From Tractidigestivibacter montrealensis (GTDB taxonomy: Bacteria; Actinomycetota; Coriobacteriia; Coriobacteriales; Atopobiaceae), in assembly GCF_024741235.1 (NCBI RefSeq), contig NZ_JANSKA010000005.1, positions 62,001 to 126,000 of the forward strand: a DNA stretch of 64,000 nt, in the 5' to 3' direction. A program made the translations under genes and the position numbers. This document shows positions 42,751 to 51,787 of this stretch, one piece after another (the first letter of the stretch is position 1; each line of letters begins with the position of its first letter). The notes beneath the pieces are model-generated. The model was not told the origin of the DNA, searched no databases, and was given only the letters and a program-made list of their open reading frames with translations.

Positions 42751-44007
42751 GTCGTTCTTGCCCATGGGGGCGGTGCCCGTGGTGTGGTCGCGGAAGCGAA
42801 GGTCTCTCCCGTAGCTCACCGCGTCGTCGCCAAAGCGGTCGCGTAGGGCGTCGGTGAGCTTCGAGAGGGCTGCCTGGTCGCGATGGGCGCCGGCGGATTC
42901 GGCTGTCTCCTCAAAGAGGCCCATCTGCTGGCCTTGGCCGTCCGAGAAGTCCGAAATCCCCACGCCCACAAGGCGCACCGGCGTTCCCTCGCGCCAGAGC
43001 CCACCAAGGAGGTCAACGGCAACAGGCCCAAATACATGCTCGTCGTTTGTTGGCGAGGCAAGCTGCCTCTGGGCCGTTCTCACATGGAGGTCTGCATAGC
43101 GAAGCTTGAGGGTGACGGTGCTGCCAGCAAGCTCCTTGCGGCGCAGCCTCCTCCCCGTCATCGCAGCGATGTGGAGCACGGCCGCGCGCACCTCGTCGCT
43201 GGTCGTAAGGTCATGGTCGAAGGTCCGCTCGTTCGAGACGGACTTGACCTCCTCGGGCATGGCACGCTCCGCCACGCGGCTCCTCTCGAGGCCTGCCGCG
43301 CGCTCTACCAACCGTGGACCCGTCACGCCAAATGTCGCGCGCAGCTCTTTGGCGTCCGCGCGTGCCAGGTCTCCAAGCGTGTGAATTCCCATGGTGGCAA
43401 GGCGCCGCTCAGTGGCAGGGCCCACGCCGCTCATGGCTCCGGTGGGTAGGGGAGCCAGGAATGTGCCCTCGGTGCCGGGGAAGACAATCGTGAGCCCGCG
43501 TGGCTTATCCCTCTCGGAGGCTATCTTGGCGACGGTCTTATTCACGCCAAGGCCAATCGAGCAGCTCACCCCAAGTCTGGCAACGCGAGTCTGTACGCGT
43601 CGGCAAATCTCTATGGGGTTCTCGCGCGAGAAACGCCCCGGGGTCACGTCGAAGAACGCCTCGTCGATGGAGACCTGCTCTACGAGCGGTGTCTCGGAAG
43701 TGAGGATGTCCATGACGGCAGCGCTTACCTCGCGATAGCGGGTGAAGTTACCCTGCGTCCATATGGCGTTGGGACAGAGTCTCCTGGCCTGCGCAGACGG
43801 CATGGCGGAGTGGACGCCGTAGCGCCTTGCCTCGTATGATGCCGTCGAGACAACGCCACGATGGTCGGCAGAGCCGCCTACAATCACGGGGAGCCCCCGC
43901 CATTCGGGATGGTCGAGCTGCTCGACTGACGCGAAGAACGCGTCGAGGTCGAGAAGGCCAATGGCCGGCCCGTTCCATTCGAGGATGTCTTGTGCTCTCT
44001 CTGCCAT
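42745..44007 (-). CDS. dinB: DNA polymerase IV (Y family)
   Basis: Error-prone translesion polymerase. 420 residues. Catalytic motifs: LLDLDAFFASVE with Asp20/Asp22 and SIDEAFFD with Asp115-Glu116. The little-finger domain follows, and near the C-terminus QQMGLFEE resembles a beta-clamp binding motif (QxxLF). ATG 44007 is used; it starts 7 bases after the histidine kinase stop, so it is co-transcribed with the two-component pair. The ribosome site is weak. Its stop codon lies in the tail of palindromic repeat copy 3. Confidence 0.95.
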   Translation of the reverse strand: MAERAQDILEWNGPAIGLLDLDAFFASVEQLDHPEWRGLPVIVGGSADHRGVVSTASYEARRYGVHSAMPSAQARRLCPNAIWTQGNFTRYREVSAAVMDILTSETPLVEQVSIDEAFFDVTPGRFSRENPIEICRRVQTRVARLGVSCSIGLGVNKTVAKIASERDKPRGLTIVFPGTEGTFLAPLPTGAMSGVGPATERRLATMGIHTLGDLARADAKELRATFGVTGPRLVERAAGLERSRVAERAMPEEVKSVSNERTFDHDLTTSDEVRAAVLHIAAMTGRRLRRKELAGSTVTLKLRYADLHVRTAQRQLASPTNDEHVFGPVAVDLLGGLWREGTPVRLVGVGISDFSDGQGQQMGLFEETAESAGAHRDQAALSKLTDALRDRFGDDAVSYGRDLRFRDHTTGTAPMGKNDG

Positions 44008-44014
44008 GTCCCGA

Positions 44015-45244
44015 TTATAGGGTGATGGTGAAGGTGGTGCCCTCCTCGGCGGTGCTCGTTGCGGTGATGGAGCCGCCGTGGGCGTCGACGATGCCCTTGC
44101 AAATGGCAAGCCCAAGGCCAAAGCCACCGGTCTCCTCGCGGCTGCGCGCCTTGTCGGAGCGGTAGAAGCGATCGAAGATGTGCTCGAGGTCGTCGGGGTC
44201 CATGGGGGCGCTTGCGTTGTTCACGGTGAGCACCACACGCTTGTCGGCCTTCTTGAGGCGAACGCTTACGGCCGTTCCCTTCGTCGCGTATTTGGTTGCG
44301 TTGTCGACGAGCGTCCGCACGGCCCGTGCAATCTGCGTGCGATCTGCCTGGATGTGGATGTTGGGCTCTATGTCGCTCTCGATTGAGCATCCGCGCTCGT
44401 AGGCTACGCCATCAAACTCGATGGCGCACTCGTCGACCACCTCCGAGAGGTCAAAGTCCTCGAGGGCGAGAACGTGCTTGGCACCGTCCGCCTGCGCCTC
44501 GTCCGTGTGGGCAAGCGTGAGCAAGTCCTCAACGAGCGCCTTCATGTGGCTCGCCTCGTCGTTGGTGTTCTCGACCCACGTGCGTGTCTCCGCGGGCATC
44601 TGCGGGTCGTCGAGCAGGATCTGCGTGTTGGCCAAGATCACCGCTAGCGGCGTCTTGAGCTCGTGCGAGGCGTCAGACACAAAGCGTCGCTGAGAGTCCC
44701 ACGACTTCTGGATCGGCTTCATGATCCATGCCGAGAGAATCCAGACAATCACAAAGAGCACCGCCATGGCGACAAGGACAATCACAACGTCGGTTGCGGT
44801 CTGACGAGCGAGGGCGGCGTCAACGGATTGCGTATCGACGATCGAGACGCGCCAGCCAGTCTCGTTTTGCGAACGCATCCACGAGAGGTGCAGGTTCGCG
44901 TTGTGTCCGGAATCTTCGCTCGAGGCAAGGACCTCGGCAATCACTTGGGTAAGAACGCCGGGGTCTATGTAGTAGGAGCTCTTTGCGATGATGGTGCCGT
45001 CGGTCGAGACGTCAGCGGAGAGCGTGAGCCAGTTGGGGCCATGGGGCTCGTCACCGTCTCCTTGGTCGCCAAAGCGCGGCGTGAAGTCGATGTCTTCCCT
45101 GAGCCCATGGGTCAGTGCCGAATAAACCATGCTGGACTGGTTCATGTAGCTGCTCACCAGGGCAGATCCAAGGGCAACAACAAGAACCAGTCCCACAAGG
45201 GCCATAGTTATGACGACGAATTCCCTGCGAAGCTTCTGCAGCAT
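44015..45244 (-). CDS. Sensor histidine kinase
   Basis: Membrane sensor of the adjacent regulator. 409 residues: membrane helix 1 (~11-31), an extracytoplasmic sensing domain (~32-150), and helix 2 (~152-175). Then, without a HAMP domain, the HisKA motif DASHELKTPL with His194, the N box LVDNATKYA, and the G box GGFGLGLAICKGI. ATG 45244 is supported by TAGGAGG eight bases upstream. An in-frame GTG at 45253 falls on that site. It lies 35 bases after the response regulator. The signal is unknown; no known sensor fold is recognised in the loop. Confidence 0.93.
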   Translation of the reverse strand: MLQKLRREFVVITMALVGLVLVVALGSALVSSYMNQSSMVYSALTHGLREDIDFTPRFGDQGDGDEPHGPNWLTLSADVSTDGTIIAKSSYYIDPGVLTQVIAEVLASSEDSGHNANLHLSWMRSQNETGWRVSIVDTQSVDAALARQTATDVVIVLVAMAVLFVIVWILSAWIMKPIQKSWDSQRRFVSDASHELKTPLAVILANTQILLDDPQMPAETRTWVENTNDEASHMKALVEDLLTLAHTDEAQADGAKHVLALEDFDLSEVVDECAIEFDGVAYERGCSIESDIEPNIHIQADRTQIARAVRTLVDNATKYATKGTAVSVRLKKADKRVVLTVNNASAPMDPDDLEHIFDRFYRSDKARSREETGGFGLGLAICKGIVDAHGGSITATSTAEEGTTFTITL

Positions 45245-45279
45245 CCGGGGCACCTCCTAAAAGGTCCGACGGCCTCCTG

Positions 45280-45957
45280 CTAGTCCTCGAAGAGCTCCAG
45301 CCTGTAACCAAGCATCCTGAGCGTGGTGATCTGAACTTTGGACCCCACGTGGGCAAGCTTCTTGCGCAGGAACGAAATGTAGGCCTCGACGGAGTTCTCG
45401 GAGGCCTCGGCGTCTGCGCCCCAGACCCTCGTGAGGAGGTCCTGCTTGGAGATTACGCGCGAGGATGCGCTCATGAGCATGCGCATGAGCTCGAACTCCT
45501 TGCCGGAGAGGTGGATCTTCTTCTCGCCGCACGAGAGGTCGTGGGTGGTAAGGTCGAGCGTGAGGTCGGCGAACTTGATCTCGTCGATCATGACCTCGCC
45601 CTTGCGGCGCGTGATGGCGCGCAGGCGTGCGAGAAGCTCCTGGGCCTCGAAGGGCTTGGTCATGTAGTCGTCGGCTCCGGAGTCAAGGCCCTCGACCTTG
45701 TCCTCGGTGGAGTTGAGAGCCGTGAGCATGAGCACGGGTGTCGATATGCTGGCGCGGCGCAGCTCGTGGACCACGTCGTAGCCGTTCATGCCCGGAAGCA
45801 TTACGTCGAGGACGATTGCGTCATAGAGACCGCTCTTCGCGCTCGTGAGACCAGACGTGCCGTCGTAGACGGCCTCGGCGTTGTATCCCGCGTCAGATAG
45901 AATGCGAACGATGGCATCGGCGAGGTTTCGCTCGTCTTCGACAACGAGTACGTTCAT
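45280..45957 (-). CDS. OmpR-family response regulator
   Basis: DNA-binding partner of the kinase. 225 residues: a receiver domain (~1-120) with the acidic pocket EDE, phospho-acceptor Asp51 (IVLDVMLPGMNGYD), Thr in MLTA and Lys in TKPFE. A C-terminal winged helix follows (~130-222, ending TLRMLGYRLELFED). AAGGAGG precedes ATG 45957. The upstream region holds an 11-base-period direct repeat next to a -10 element, which suits autoregulation by this protein family. Confidence 0.95.
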   Translation of the reverse strand: MNVLVVEDERNLADAIVRILSDAGYNAEAVYDGTSGLTSAKSGLYDAIVLDVMLPGMNGYDVVHELRRASISTPVLMLTALNSTEDKVEGLDSGADDYMTKPFEAQELLARLRAITRRKGEVMIDEIKFADLTLDLTTHDLSCGEKKIHLSGKEFELMRMLMSASSRVISKQDLLTRVWGADAEASENSVEAYISFLRKKLAHVGSKVQITTLRMLGYRLELFED

Positions 45958-45988
45958 GGGGGTCCTCCTTAATTTGTGTCTTGTCAGG

Positions 45989-46024
45989 ATAATCGTACGT
46001 TGTGAGACTTAAATCCCACTTAAA
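45989..46024 (-). promoter_or_regulatory. Response-regulator operon promoter with direct-repeat operator
   Basis: On the minus strand TTTAAGT occurs twice with an 11-base period (46018-46024 and 46007-46013), followed 12 bases on by GATTAT (45989-45994) as a -10. There is no -35. This is the layout of activator-dependent promoters bound by OmpR/PhoB-type regulators. Confidence 0.55.
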
Positions 46025-46072
46025 CGCAGGGACGATGCACCCCGCAGTCATATGGTTCACAAAATCTGCAAC

Positions 46073-46100
46073 TTGCGCACCTGCTGGGTGGGCGTAGAAT
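46073..46100 (+). promoter_or_regulatory. Promoter of the rpsP operon
   Basis: TTGCGC (46073-46078), 16 bases, TAGAAT (46095-46100), about 75 bases before the rpsP start. Confidence 0.55.
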
Positions 46101-46174
46101 GTCTAGTTGCTATGTGGCTATGCGGTGCAGCCATGACACTACACCAGGGCACCGCTCGTATGGAGGAGTTTTCA

Positions 46175-46510
46175 TTGGCAGTTAAGATTCGTCTGGCCCG
46201 TCACGGTGCCAAGAAGCGTCCGTACTATCGCATCGTCGTCGCCGACAGCCGCATGCCTCGCGATGGCCGTTACATCGAGCAGGTTGGCCGCTACAACCCC
46301 CTGACCAACCCCAAGACCATCGAGATCGACCTCGAGAAGGTTGACGCCTGGATTTCCAAGGGTGCCCAGCCCACCAACTCCGTCTCTCACCTCATCGACG
46401 TTGTCCGCAACGGTCAGCCCGTCGTCGAGAAGAAGGCCAAGATCTCCAAGAAGGCTGCTGGCAAGGCTGCCAAGGCGGCCGAGGAGGCTGCTGAGGCTGC
46501 TGCCGAGTAG
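46175..46510 (+). CDS. rpsP: 30S ribosomal protein S16
   Basis: Small-subunit assembly protein, 111 residues. It begins [23 protein letters not shown] after an initiator TTG at 46175, chosen because GGAGGAG lies 8 bases upstream and the conserved sequence starts at the next codon. The C-terminal ~25 residues form a Lys/Ala/Glu-rich tail ([20 protein letters not shown]) beyond the core fold. It heads rpsP-khpA-rimM-trmD-lepB. Confidence 0.96.
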   Translation: MAVKIRLARHGAKKRPYYRIVVADSRMPRDGRYIEQVGRYNPLTNPKTIEIDLEKVDAWISKGAQPTNSVSHLIDVVRNGQPVVEKKAKISKKAAGKAAKAAEEAAEAAAE

Positions 46511-46520
46511 GGGCGCCTCC

Positions 46521-46808
46521 ATGGAAGACACCATCAACGACGAGGTTGACGAGGAGCAGGAGATGCCCTCCGACAAGGTCGCGGACCTTGTCGAGTACAT
46601 CGTCTGTGGTCTCGTTGACGACGAGGGTGCCGTCTCGCTTGACGTCACTGACAGCGACGAGGGCTCCCTCATCGAGGTTACGTGTGCCGAGGAGGACGCT
46701 GGTCGCGTGATTGGCCGCAAGGGCCGCACGATCAAGGCCATCCGTACCCTCGCGCGCGCCCTTGGGCAGCGCGTGGGGGCCTCTGTCGAGGTCGAGGTCG
46801 TAGGCTAG
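46521..46808 (+). CDS. khpA: KH-domain RNA-binding protein KhpA
   Basis: Small RNA chaperone-like KH protein. 95 residues, with GXXG loop GRVIGRKGRTIKAIRTLA. The first ~18 residues (MEDTINDEVDEEQEMPSD) form an acidic extension not seen in typical 75-80-residue KhpA. Lies between rpsP and rimM, the standard location. In several Gram-positive bacteria KhpA works with KhpB on RNAs linked to cell elongation; no khpB is in the window. Confidence 0.93.
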   Translation: MEDTINDEVDEEQEMPSDKVADLVEYIVCGLVDDEGAVSLDVTDSDEGSLIEVTCAEEDAGRVIGRKGRTIKAIRTLARALGQRVGASVEVEVVG

Positions 46809-46814
46809 GCTACC

Positions 46815-47339
46815 TTGCGTGATCGCTACAGAGTCATAGCCCGTGTCGAGAAGTCGCACGGAAGAACGGGGGAGGTCGTGACGGTTGCCGTTCACGGCCT
46901 TCCCCCTCTTGTTCGCGAGGGCCTCGAGGTCTTCGTGGTGCCCCCTCGTCTCAAGGGTCCAAGGTCACACGTGGTGACGCACGTATCGGAGGGGGCACAC
47001 AGCCAGCTCGTCTCGCTCTCTGGCGTGACGGGCATCGACGCCGCAGACGGCCTTCGTGGTCGCTATCTGCTTGCTCGCGAGCAGGACCTGCCGGATGACG
47101 TCGCGCTCCACGACGCTGAGGCGCTCTTTGGCCGCGAGGTTGCCGATGAGAGCCTTGGCTTTCTCGGGACCATCGAGGAAGTCATGGTGGGGCCCGCCAA
47201 TGATGTCTGGGTCGTCGAGGGCCCGTTTGGCGAGGTTCTTGTCCCAGTTGTCGATGACGTCGTGCTGGAGGTTCCGGATACCGGCGTCATTCGGGTCCGC
47301 GTGCCCTCTGGCCTTGTCGATGGCGGTGACGACCTGTGA
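46815..47339 (+). CDS. rimM: Ribosome maturation factor RimM
   Basis: Assists 30S head assembly and binds S19. 174 residues; the N-terminal RimM domain (VIARVEKSHGRTGEVV) and the C-terminal PRC-barrel (LGFLGTIEEVMVGPANDVWVV) are both recognisable but divergent. The start is TTG 46815, six bases after the khpA stop; no ATG is available before the conserved region. Its stop overlaps trmD (GTGA). Gene order makes the call safe. Confidence 0.88.
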   Translation: MRDRYRVIARVEKSHGRTGEVVTVAVHGLPPLVREGLEVFVVPPRLKGPRSHVVTHVSEGAHSQLVSLSGVTGIDAADGLRGRYLLAREQDLPDDVALHDAEALFGREVADESLGFLGTIEEVMVGPANDVWVVEGPFGEVLVPVVDDVVLEVPDTGVIRVRVPSGLVDGGDDL

Positions 47340-48115
47340 TCATCGAGACGCTCTCAGTTTTCCCGGGCGTCTTCTCGCCCTACTTGGATGCCTCGATCAT
47401 GGGCCGTGCGCAGGCCAAGGGAATCTTCTCCTTTTCTGCGTACGATTTGCGCGACTGGACGCACGATCGGCATCGGACGGTTGATGACGCTCCTTTTGGT
47501 GGCGGCCAGGGCATGCTCATGAAGCCTGCGCCCATCTTCGAGGCGGTCCGCGACATCTCGTCGCGCGCCGAGTGCGCCCCGCACGTGGTGTTCTTCTCGC
47601 CCTGCGGACGCCGCTTTGACGAGGGCGTGGCAGAGCGGCTCTCCCACGAGGAGCGCCTGCTCTTCGTCTGCGGTCGCTACGAGGGTATGGATGAGCGCGC
47701 CTACAGCCTCGCTGACGACGTCCTGTCGTTGGGAGACTACGTCCTCACGGGCGGGGAGCTTCCCGCGCTTGTTGTCATCGACGCGGTGGTGCGCCTGTTG
47801 CCTGGTGCTCTTGGGGACGAGATGAGCGCTCGTGACGAGTCATTCTCGGATGGCCTGCTCGAGTACGCTCAGTACACGCGCCCGGCGGACTATGATGGGC
47901 AGCGCGTGCCAGATGTCCTTCTCTCCGGCGACCACGGCAAGGTGAACGCCTGGCGCAGGATGAGCGCCATCGAGCGCACTGCCCGCTGGCGCCCAGACTT
48001 GCTTGACGGCGCCGGACTCTCTGAGGAAGAGTGGGAGCTCGCGCGCCAGGCGATGTGTGAGGGCAATGATCAGCAAGGGCCCGACAACGAAGGCCCTGCA
48101 GCAGAAGGGGAATAG
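47336..48115 (+). CDS. trmD: tRNA (guanine-37-N1)-methyltransferase
   Basis: Methylates G37 of tRNAs with G36, guarding against frameshifting. 259 residues. SPOUT knot motifs: FSPCGRRFDEGVAERL, FVCGRYEGMDER, and LSLGDYVLTGGELPALVVID. GTG 47336 overlaps the rimM stop. The C-terminal ~25 residues are an extra acidic tail. Followed directly by lepB after one base. Confidence 0.96.
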   Translation: MIIETLSVFPGVFSPYLDASIMGRAQAKGIFSFSAYDLRDWTHDRHRTVDDAPFGGGQGMLMKPAPIFEAVRDISSRAECAPHVVFFSPCGRRFDEGVAERLSHEERLLFVCGRYEGMDERAYSLADDVLSLGDYVLTGGELPALVVIDAVVRLLPGALGDEMSARDESFSDGLLEYAQYTRPADYDGQRVPDVLLSGDHGKVNAWRRMSAIERTARWRPDLLDGAGLSEEEWELARQAMCEGNDQQGPDNEGPAAEGE

Positions 48116-48116
48116 C

Positions 48117-48677
48117 GTGTCCAAGGGCAAGGCAAAGGAGAAGAGGGGCGGCTTTCTCGACGTCGTCGTGACCATCCTCGTTGCGCTTGGCGTGGCACTG
48201 CTGCTGCGTACCTTTGTGGTGGGGGTCTACGAAGTCCCGTCGGGATCCATGCTCGAGACCATCCAGGAGGGTGATCTGCTCCTTGGCGAGAAGGTCACGC
48301 TCAACTGGGAGTCCCCCAAAGCTGGCGATGTCGTGACCTTCGAGAGCCCGCGCGAGCCCGGAACCACGCTTGTGAAGCGTGTGATAGCCGTTGCCGGCCA
48401 GACTGTCGACCTGCGTGACGGCAACGTCTACGTGGATGGGGTCCAGCTCGACGAGTCCTCCTACACCCTTGGCAAGCCCAGCTACTCGCTTTCGGACCAG
48501 GCTGGCTCGGCAGGCATTAGCTATCCATATACCATCCCGGACGGCTACATCTGGGTTATGGGCGACAACCGCACCAACTCTCTCGACTCGCGCTACTTTG
48601 GGCCCGTGAGGGTGAGCTCGGTGACGTCGAAGATTCTCTGCATCTATTGGCCGATTCCCGACGTCAAGGCCCTCTAG
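48117..48677 (+). CDS. lepB: Signal peptidase I
   Basis: Membrane protease removing Sec and Tat signal peptides. 186 residues with one N-terminal membrane helix (~12-30), then the catalytic PSGSM with Ser44, LVKRVI with Lys87, and [14 protein letters not shown] 48117 is chosen since AAGGGGA is just upstream and the trmD stop ends at 48115. It is placed between trmD and glyQ; in many genomes lepB follows rplS instead. Confidence 0.94.
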   Translation: MSKGKAKEKRGGFLDVVVTILVALGVALLLRTFVVGVYEVPSGSMLETIQEGDLLLGEKVTLNWESPKAGDVVTFESPREPGTTLVKRVIAVAGQTVDLRDGNVYVDGVQLDESSYTLGKPSYSLSDQAGSAGISYPYTIPDGYIWVMGDNRTNSLDSRYFGPVRVSSVTSKILCIYWPIPDVKAL

Positions 48678-48715
48678 CGGCCGCGTCGGCGTCTCCTCCC
48701 GGAGGAAGGACGGAT

Positions 48716-49627
48716 ATGAGCGAAAGCCCGCTTACGTTCCAAGACATGATTCTTGCCCTTGAGCACTATTGGGCCGACAAGGGCTGCACCGTGATGCAGC
48801 CGTACGACTCAGAGGTGGGCGCGGGCACGTTCCACACGGCTACCCTCCTGCGCTCGCTTGGCCCCGCCGCCTGGCGCACCTGCTATCCGCAGCCATGCCG
48901 TCGCCCGGCAGACGGCCGCTATGGCGAGAACCCCAACCGCCTTCAGCACTACTACCAGTTCCAGGTGCTCCTCAAGCCCTCTCCCGTGGACTCACAGGAC
49001 CTCTACCTTGGCTCCCTCGCCGCCATCGGCCTCGACCCCGCCGAGCACGACGTCCGCTTTGTCGAGGACGACTGGGAGAGCCCCACGCTGGGCGCCTGGG
49101 GCCTTGGCTGGGAGGTGTGGATGGACGGCATGGAGGTCACGCAGTTCACCTACTTCCAGCAGGTTGGTGGCATCGAGGTCGACCCGGTTCCCGTCGAGAT
49201 CACCTATGGTCTCGAGCGCATCGCCATGTACGCCCAGGGCGTGAACTCGGTCTACGACATCGTATGGAGCTACCTGCCTGACGGCACGCCCATGACCTAT
49301 GGCGACGTCTTCCTCGAGAACGAGCGCGAGTTCTCTGCATACAACTTCGAGGTTGCCAACGTTGATCTCATGCGCGAGAAGTTCGACGAGTACGAGGCGG
49401 AGTGCCACTCCTGCCTTGACGCCCACCTGCCGCTTCCCGCCTATGACTGCGTAATGAAGTGCAGCCACGCGTTCAACCTGCTCGACTCCCGCGGTGCCAT
49501 CTCCGCAACGGAGCGTGCAAACTACATTCTGCGCGTCCGTACCGTAGCCAAGGACTGCTGCGAGGCCTACCTCGCCGAGGTGGCTGGTAAGAAGGATGAC
49601 GCATCCGTGAAGGGGGAGGTGGCCTAG
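48716..49627 (+). CDS. glyQ: Glycine--tRNA ligase alpha subunit
   Basis: Catalytic subunit of the heterotetrameric glycyl-tRNA synthetase. 303 residues. Typical stretches: [42 protein letters not shown], and [25 protein letters not shown] 48716 is preceded by GGAGGAAGGA. That site lies in a short inverted repeat TCCTCCCGGAGGA (48694-48706). Most Actinobacteria use the single-chain enzyme; the two-subunit form here is shared with Firmicutes. glyS begins at the base after its stop. Confidence 0.96.
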   Translation: MSESPLTFQDMILALEHYWADKGCTVMQPYDSEVGAGTFHTATLLRSLGPAAWRTCYPQPCRRPADGRYGENPNRLQHYYQFQVLLKPSPVDSQDLYLGSLAAIGLDPAEHDVRFVEDDWESPTLGAWGLGWEVWMDGMEVTQFTYFQQVGGIEVDPVPVEITYGLERIAMYAQGVNSVYDIVWSYLPDGTPMTYGDVFLENEREFSAYNFEVANVDLMREKFDEYEAECHSCLDAHLPLPAYDCVMKCSHAFNLLDSRGAISATERANYILRVRTVAKDCCEAYLAEVAGKKDDASVKGEVA

Positions 49628-51724
49628 ATGGCCGAGACCAAGGACTTCCTGCTCGAGATTGGCTGCGAGGAGATGCCGTCCGCCCCGCTTAACCACGCTG
49701 TGGTGCAGCTTGGCGAGCTTGTGCGCAAGGGGCTGGACGAGGCCGGCCTCGCGCACGGCAAGGTGGAGACCCACCAGACGCCGAGAAGGCTCGTTGCCTA
49801 CGTTCACGACGTTGCCCTTGCCACCGAGGAGCTCAACGAGGTAAAGCGCGGGCCCGCGGCCAACATCGCCTTCGACCCAAACGGTGCCCCCACCAAGGCG
49901 GCCCAGGGCTTTGCTCGCAAGTTTGGCGTCGATGCCACGCAGCTGGCGCGACGCGTGGACTCCGATGGCCGCGAGTACGTCTTTGCCGAGAAGCACGTCG
50001 ACGCGCGTCCCGCCACGCCCATCCTCTCCGCCCTCTCCGAGCAGGTCATCGGCTCCATCGAGTGGCCCAACTACAGGAGCCAGCGCTGGGGCTCCGAACA
50101 CCAGACCTTCGTGCGCCCCATCCGCTGGATCTGCGCGCTTCTCGGGTCAACCGTTGTGCCCGTGAGCTACGCCGACGTCACGAGTGCCGCCACCACGCGC
50201 GGGCACCGCGTCCTTGGCGCCGGTGACCACGCGGTGAAGAGCCCCGCCGCCTATGCCGACGTGCTGCGCGAGAATGGCGTGCTGCTCGAGGACGAGCGCC
50301 GCGCTGCCATTCTCGATGGCATCCACCGGGTCGAGGCCGAGCGCCCCGGCTGCCGCGTGGACACTCCCAAGCGCACGCTTGACGAGGTCGTGAACCTCTG
50401 CGAGTGGCCAACGGTCCTAGTTGGCACCTTCGACGAGGAGTTCCTCAAGGTCCCGCACGAGATCATCTGCGAGTCCATGCTCTCCAACCAGCGCTATTTC
50501 CCCGTCTACGACGCCGACGGCAACCTCACGCGCGAGTTCGTCGTGGTCTCCAACGCAGACCCCAAGGTCTCCGCAACCGTGGTCGACGGCAACGAGCGCG
50601 TCGTGCGCGCCCGTCTCGACGACGCCAAGTTCTTCTACGAGGAGGACCTGAAGGTTCCCATGGACGAGTTCGTCGAGCGCCTGGGCACCGTTGTCTTCCA
50701 GGAGAAGCTCGGCACAGTTCGTCAGAAGGTCACGCGCATGGAGGCTCTCGCCGAGACCGTGGCAAAGGCATCGGGCGCCGACGAGCGCACCTGCGGGCTT
50801 GCCAAGCGTGCGGCACACCTTGCCAAGGCCGACCTCGTGAGCCAGGCTGTGGTCGAGTTCACCAACCAGCAGGGCGTCATGGGCGGGTACTATGCCAAAG
50901 CAGCGGGCGAGCCCCAGGAGGTCTGTGACGCCATCCGTGAGCACTACCGTCCTCGCTTTGCTGGAGACGAGCTCCCGTCTGGCCTCGTGGGCAAGTGTGT
51001 TGCCATTGCGGACAAGCTCGACACCGTGTGCGGCATCTTCGCCATCGACGAGCCGCCCACTGGCTCCTCCGACCCCTTCGCCGTTCGCCGCGCGGCAATT
51101 GGCGTGATCGCCATGCTGCGCACGCTTCCCGCTGTCCACCTGCGTCCGCTCATCGAGCTGGCGCTCGCGTCCTACGCCGAGCAGGGTATCGAGTTCGACT
51201 CCCAGGTGGTCGCCTCCTCCGTGGCCTCCTTCTTCCAGGGCCGTCTTGCGGCAATCGCCAAGGACGAGGGCATCGCGCCCGACGCCATCGAGGCCGTGGG
51301 TGCCGTTGGCGTCATCGACCCGGAGGAGTTCGTTCGCCGCGCCGCCGCACTCGACCGCGCACGCTCCGAGAGCCCGGAGCTCTTCGAGGACCTCGCCACG
51401 GCCTATGCCCGCGCCGCCCACCTTGCCAACGCGTCTCTCGGCACCAACGTCGACGCGAGCGTCCTTGGGGATGCGGAGAAGGCTCTTCTCGCCGCCTGCG
51501 AGGAGGGCGAGAACGCCGTCTCGTCTGCCCTGGCCTCTGGTGACTTTGACGCCGCCTGCGCGGCCTTGGCTGGCCTTCGCGGCCCCATCGACCGCTTCTT
51601 CACCGACGTCCTTGTCATGGACCCCGATCCGGCAGTGAGGGACAACAGGCTCCGTCTCCTCAACCGTTTCGCTGGCGTCTTTGGTGACGTCGCCGATATT
51701 GGCGCACTTTCGAAGCGAAAGTAG
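49628..51724 (+). CDS. glyS: Glycine--tRNA ligase beta subunit
   Basis: tRNA-binding partner of GlyQ, 698 residues, normal length. Begins DFLLEIGCEEMPSAPL and includes HQTPRRLVAYV, ANIAFDPNGAPTKAAQGFARK, an HD-like core (LAKRAAHLAKADLVSQAVVEF), and the C-terminal anticodon-binding segment ending with VMDPDPAVRDNRLRLLNRF. It directly abuts glyQ. The next gene is a short PPDK regulatory protein, which is the usual genetic neighbourhood. Confidence 0.96.
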   Translation: MAETKDFLLEIGCEEMPSAPLNHAVVQLGELVRKGLDEAGLAHGKVETHQTPRRLVAYVHDVALATEELNEVKRGPAANIAFDPNGAPTKAAQGFARKFGVDATQLARRVDSDGREYVFAEKHVDARPATPILSALSEQVIGSIEWPNYRSQRWGSEHQTFVRPIRWICALLGSTVVPVSYADVTSAATTRGHRVLGAGDHAVKSPAAYADVLRENGVLLEDERRAAILDGIHRVEAERPGCRVDTPKRTLDEVVNLCEWPTVLVGTFDEEFLKVPHEIICESMLSNQRYFPVYDADGNLTREFVVVSNADPKVSATVVDGNERVVRARLDDAKFFYEEDLKVPMDEFVERLGTVVFQEKLGTVRQKVTRMEALAETVAKASGADERTCGLAKRAAHLAKADLVSQAVVEFTNQQGVMGGYYAKAAGEPQEVCDAIREHYRPRFAGDELPSGLVGKCVAIADKLDTVCGIFAIDEPPTGSSDPFAVRRAAIGVIAMLRTLPAVHLRPLIELALASYAEQGIEFDSQVVASSVASFFQGRLAAIAKDEGIAPDAIEAVGAVGVIDPEEFVRRAAALDRARSESPELFEDLATAYARAAHLANASLGTNVDASVLGDAEKALLAACEEGENAVSSALASGDFDAACAALAGLRGPIDRFFTDVLVMDPDPAVRDNRLRLLNRFAGVFGDVADIGALSKRK

Positions 51725-51787
51725 GGTAAGAGCGGTTACACTTGCTGCAACGTCCCCGCACGATTGGGTCACTTGGGAGGATCGACT

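Noticed and set aside
44008-44021. Leaderless dinB promoter (TATAAT six bases before the ATG)
   Set aside because: The hexamer lies over the histidine kinase stop codons and no -35 is visible; co-transcription with the kinase is simpler, although it remains worth testing.
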